In this document: in pieces, positions 5,293 to 5,398 of the stretch
How positions within the stretch are numbered: position 1 is the first letter of the stretch
Layout of the letters: every line of letters starts with the position of its first letter
Assembly (NCBI GenBank): GCA_038527215.1
Contig: JBCBGC010000221.1
Span: forward strand, 1 to 5,398
Origin: JAWPMV01 sp038527215
Lineage (GTDB): Bacteria; Bacteroidota; Bacteroidia; J057
Reading direction: 5' to 3'
DNA: 5,398 nucleotides
The notes under the pieces: model-generated
Told to the model about the DNA's origin: nothing
What the model saw: only the letters and a program-made list of their open reading frames with translations
Database searches by the model: none
Position numbers and translations under genes: made by a program

Positions 5293-5320
5293 AAAAGAGG
5301 CTGTCTTTTCAGACAGCCTC
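5290..5320 (-). terminator. Intrinsic terminator of the upstream tonB-like gene
   Basis: On the minus strand GAGGCTGTCT/AGACAGCCTC forms a perfect 10-bp stem with a four-base loop, followed at once by seven T residues (5290-5296). It lies 23 bases after the stop codon of the partial tonB-like gene at the right edge, so it ends that transcript. The plus strand lacks a T-tract, so it acts in one direction. Confidence 0.9.
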
Positions 5321-5343
5321 AGTATTTTAGAAGGTTAGTACCT

Positions 5344-5398
5344 TTAGTTGAGCAGTTTGAACGCGAATGGAATGTTCACCCAAAACTTAATGGGGCGT
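5344..5398 (-). CDS. C-terminal end of another TonB-family protein (partial)
   Basis: The last 17 codons before a TAA (5344-5346) read RPIKFWVNIPFAFKLLN. This closely resembles the end of the 1250-2065 protein (RPVMFWVNIPFNFKLQK) and fits the final strand of the TonB C-terminal domain. The rest of the gene is outside the window. It would be the fourth tonB-like gene of this locus, all on the same strand. The identification rests on a short stretch, but the match to its paralogue is strong. Confidence 0.75.
   Translation of the reverse strand, partial: RPIKFWVNIPFAFKLLN

Noticed and set aside
1..5398. CRISPR arrays, tRNA or rRNA genes
   Set aside because: No regularly spaced short repeats, cloverleaf-type arms or rRNA-like stretches were seen.

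Overview
The window most likely comes from a member of the Bacteroidota. The TonB-like proteins have the Bacteroidota form: an N-terminal cytoplasmic 'EDREKTYGAYMLRKKY'-type motif in one of them, and IPF.FKL-type C-termini. Genes mostly lack a Shine-Dalgarno sequence. One promoter matches the Bacteroidota TTTG/TAnnTTTG consensus exactly. A Saprospiria-like lineage is possible, but that is a guess.

Layout from left to right. (1) 1-584, minus strand: purN (purine synthesis), running off the left edge, with a TTG start and its own promoter. (2) 687-2647, minus strand: a compact unit exbD > tonB-like > tonB-like, part of an energy-transduction system for outer-membrane transporters. No exbB is visible. 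(3) 2648-3005: a non-coding stretch between divergent genes, unusually rich in inverted repeats. (4) 3006-3947, plus strand: a full-length Rpn-family PD-(D/E)XK nuclease with an intact-looking active site and a tetrad-repeat C-terminal tail. (5) 3617-4735: a tandem duplication of about 0.55 kb that spans the 3' end of rpn and the convergent 3' end of a tonB-like gene. It has left a dead tonB fragment (3969-4170) and a free-standing open reading frame (4103-4501) encoding only the C-terminal 109 residues of Rpn behind a 23-residue chimeric leader. (6) 4524-5234, minus strand: an intact, cysteine-rich tonB-like gene with a probable promoter. (7) 5290-5398, minus strand: a strong intrinsic terminator and the last 17 codons of a fourth tonB-like gene.

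The most interesting part is the Rpn locus. Rpn nucleases of Escherichia coli are toxic anti-phage proteins, neutralised by a short product (RpnS) translated from inside the same gene and corresponding to the variable C-terminal domain. Here a tandem duplication has produced a second, separate gene for exactly that domain, downstream in the same orientation. The rpn part of the duplication has kept about 95% nucleotide identity, including 153 consecutive identical bases. The tonB part duplicated with it is only about 87% identical and is broken by a stop codon and deletions. This is the pattern expected if the short Rpn product is being kept, for example as a trans-acting antitoxin, although gene conversion or chance are not excluded. 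The rpn module sits between tonB-like genes that all point the other way, as an accessory insertion in a TonB/ExbD locus would.
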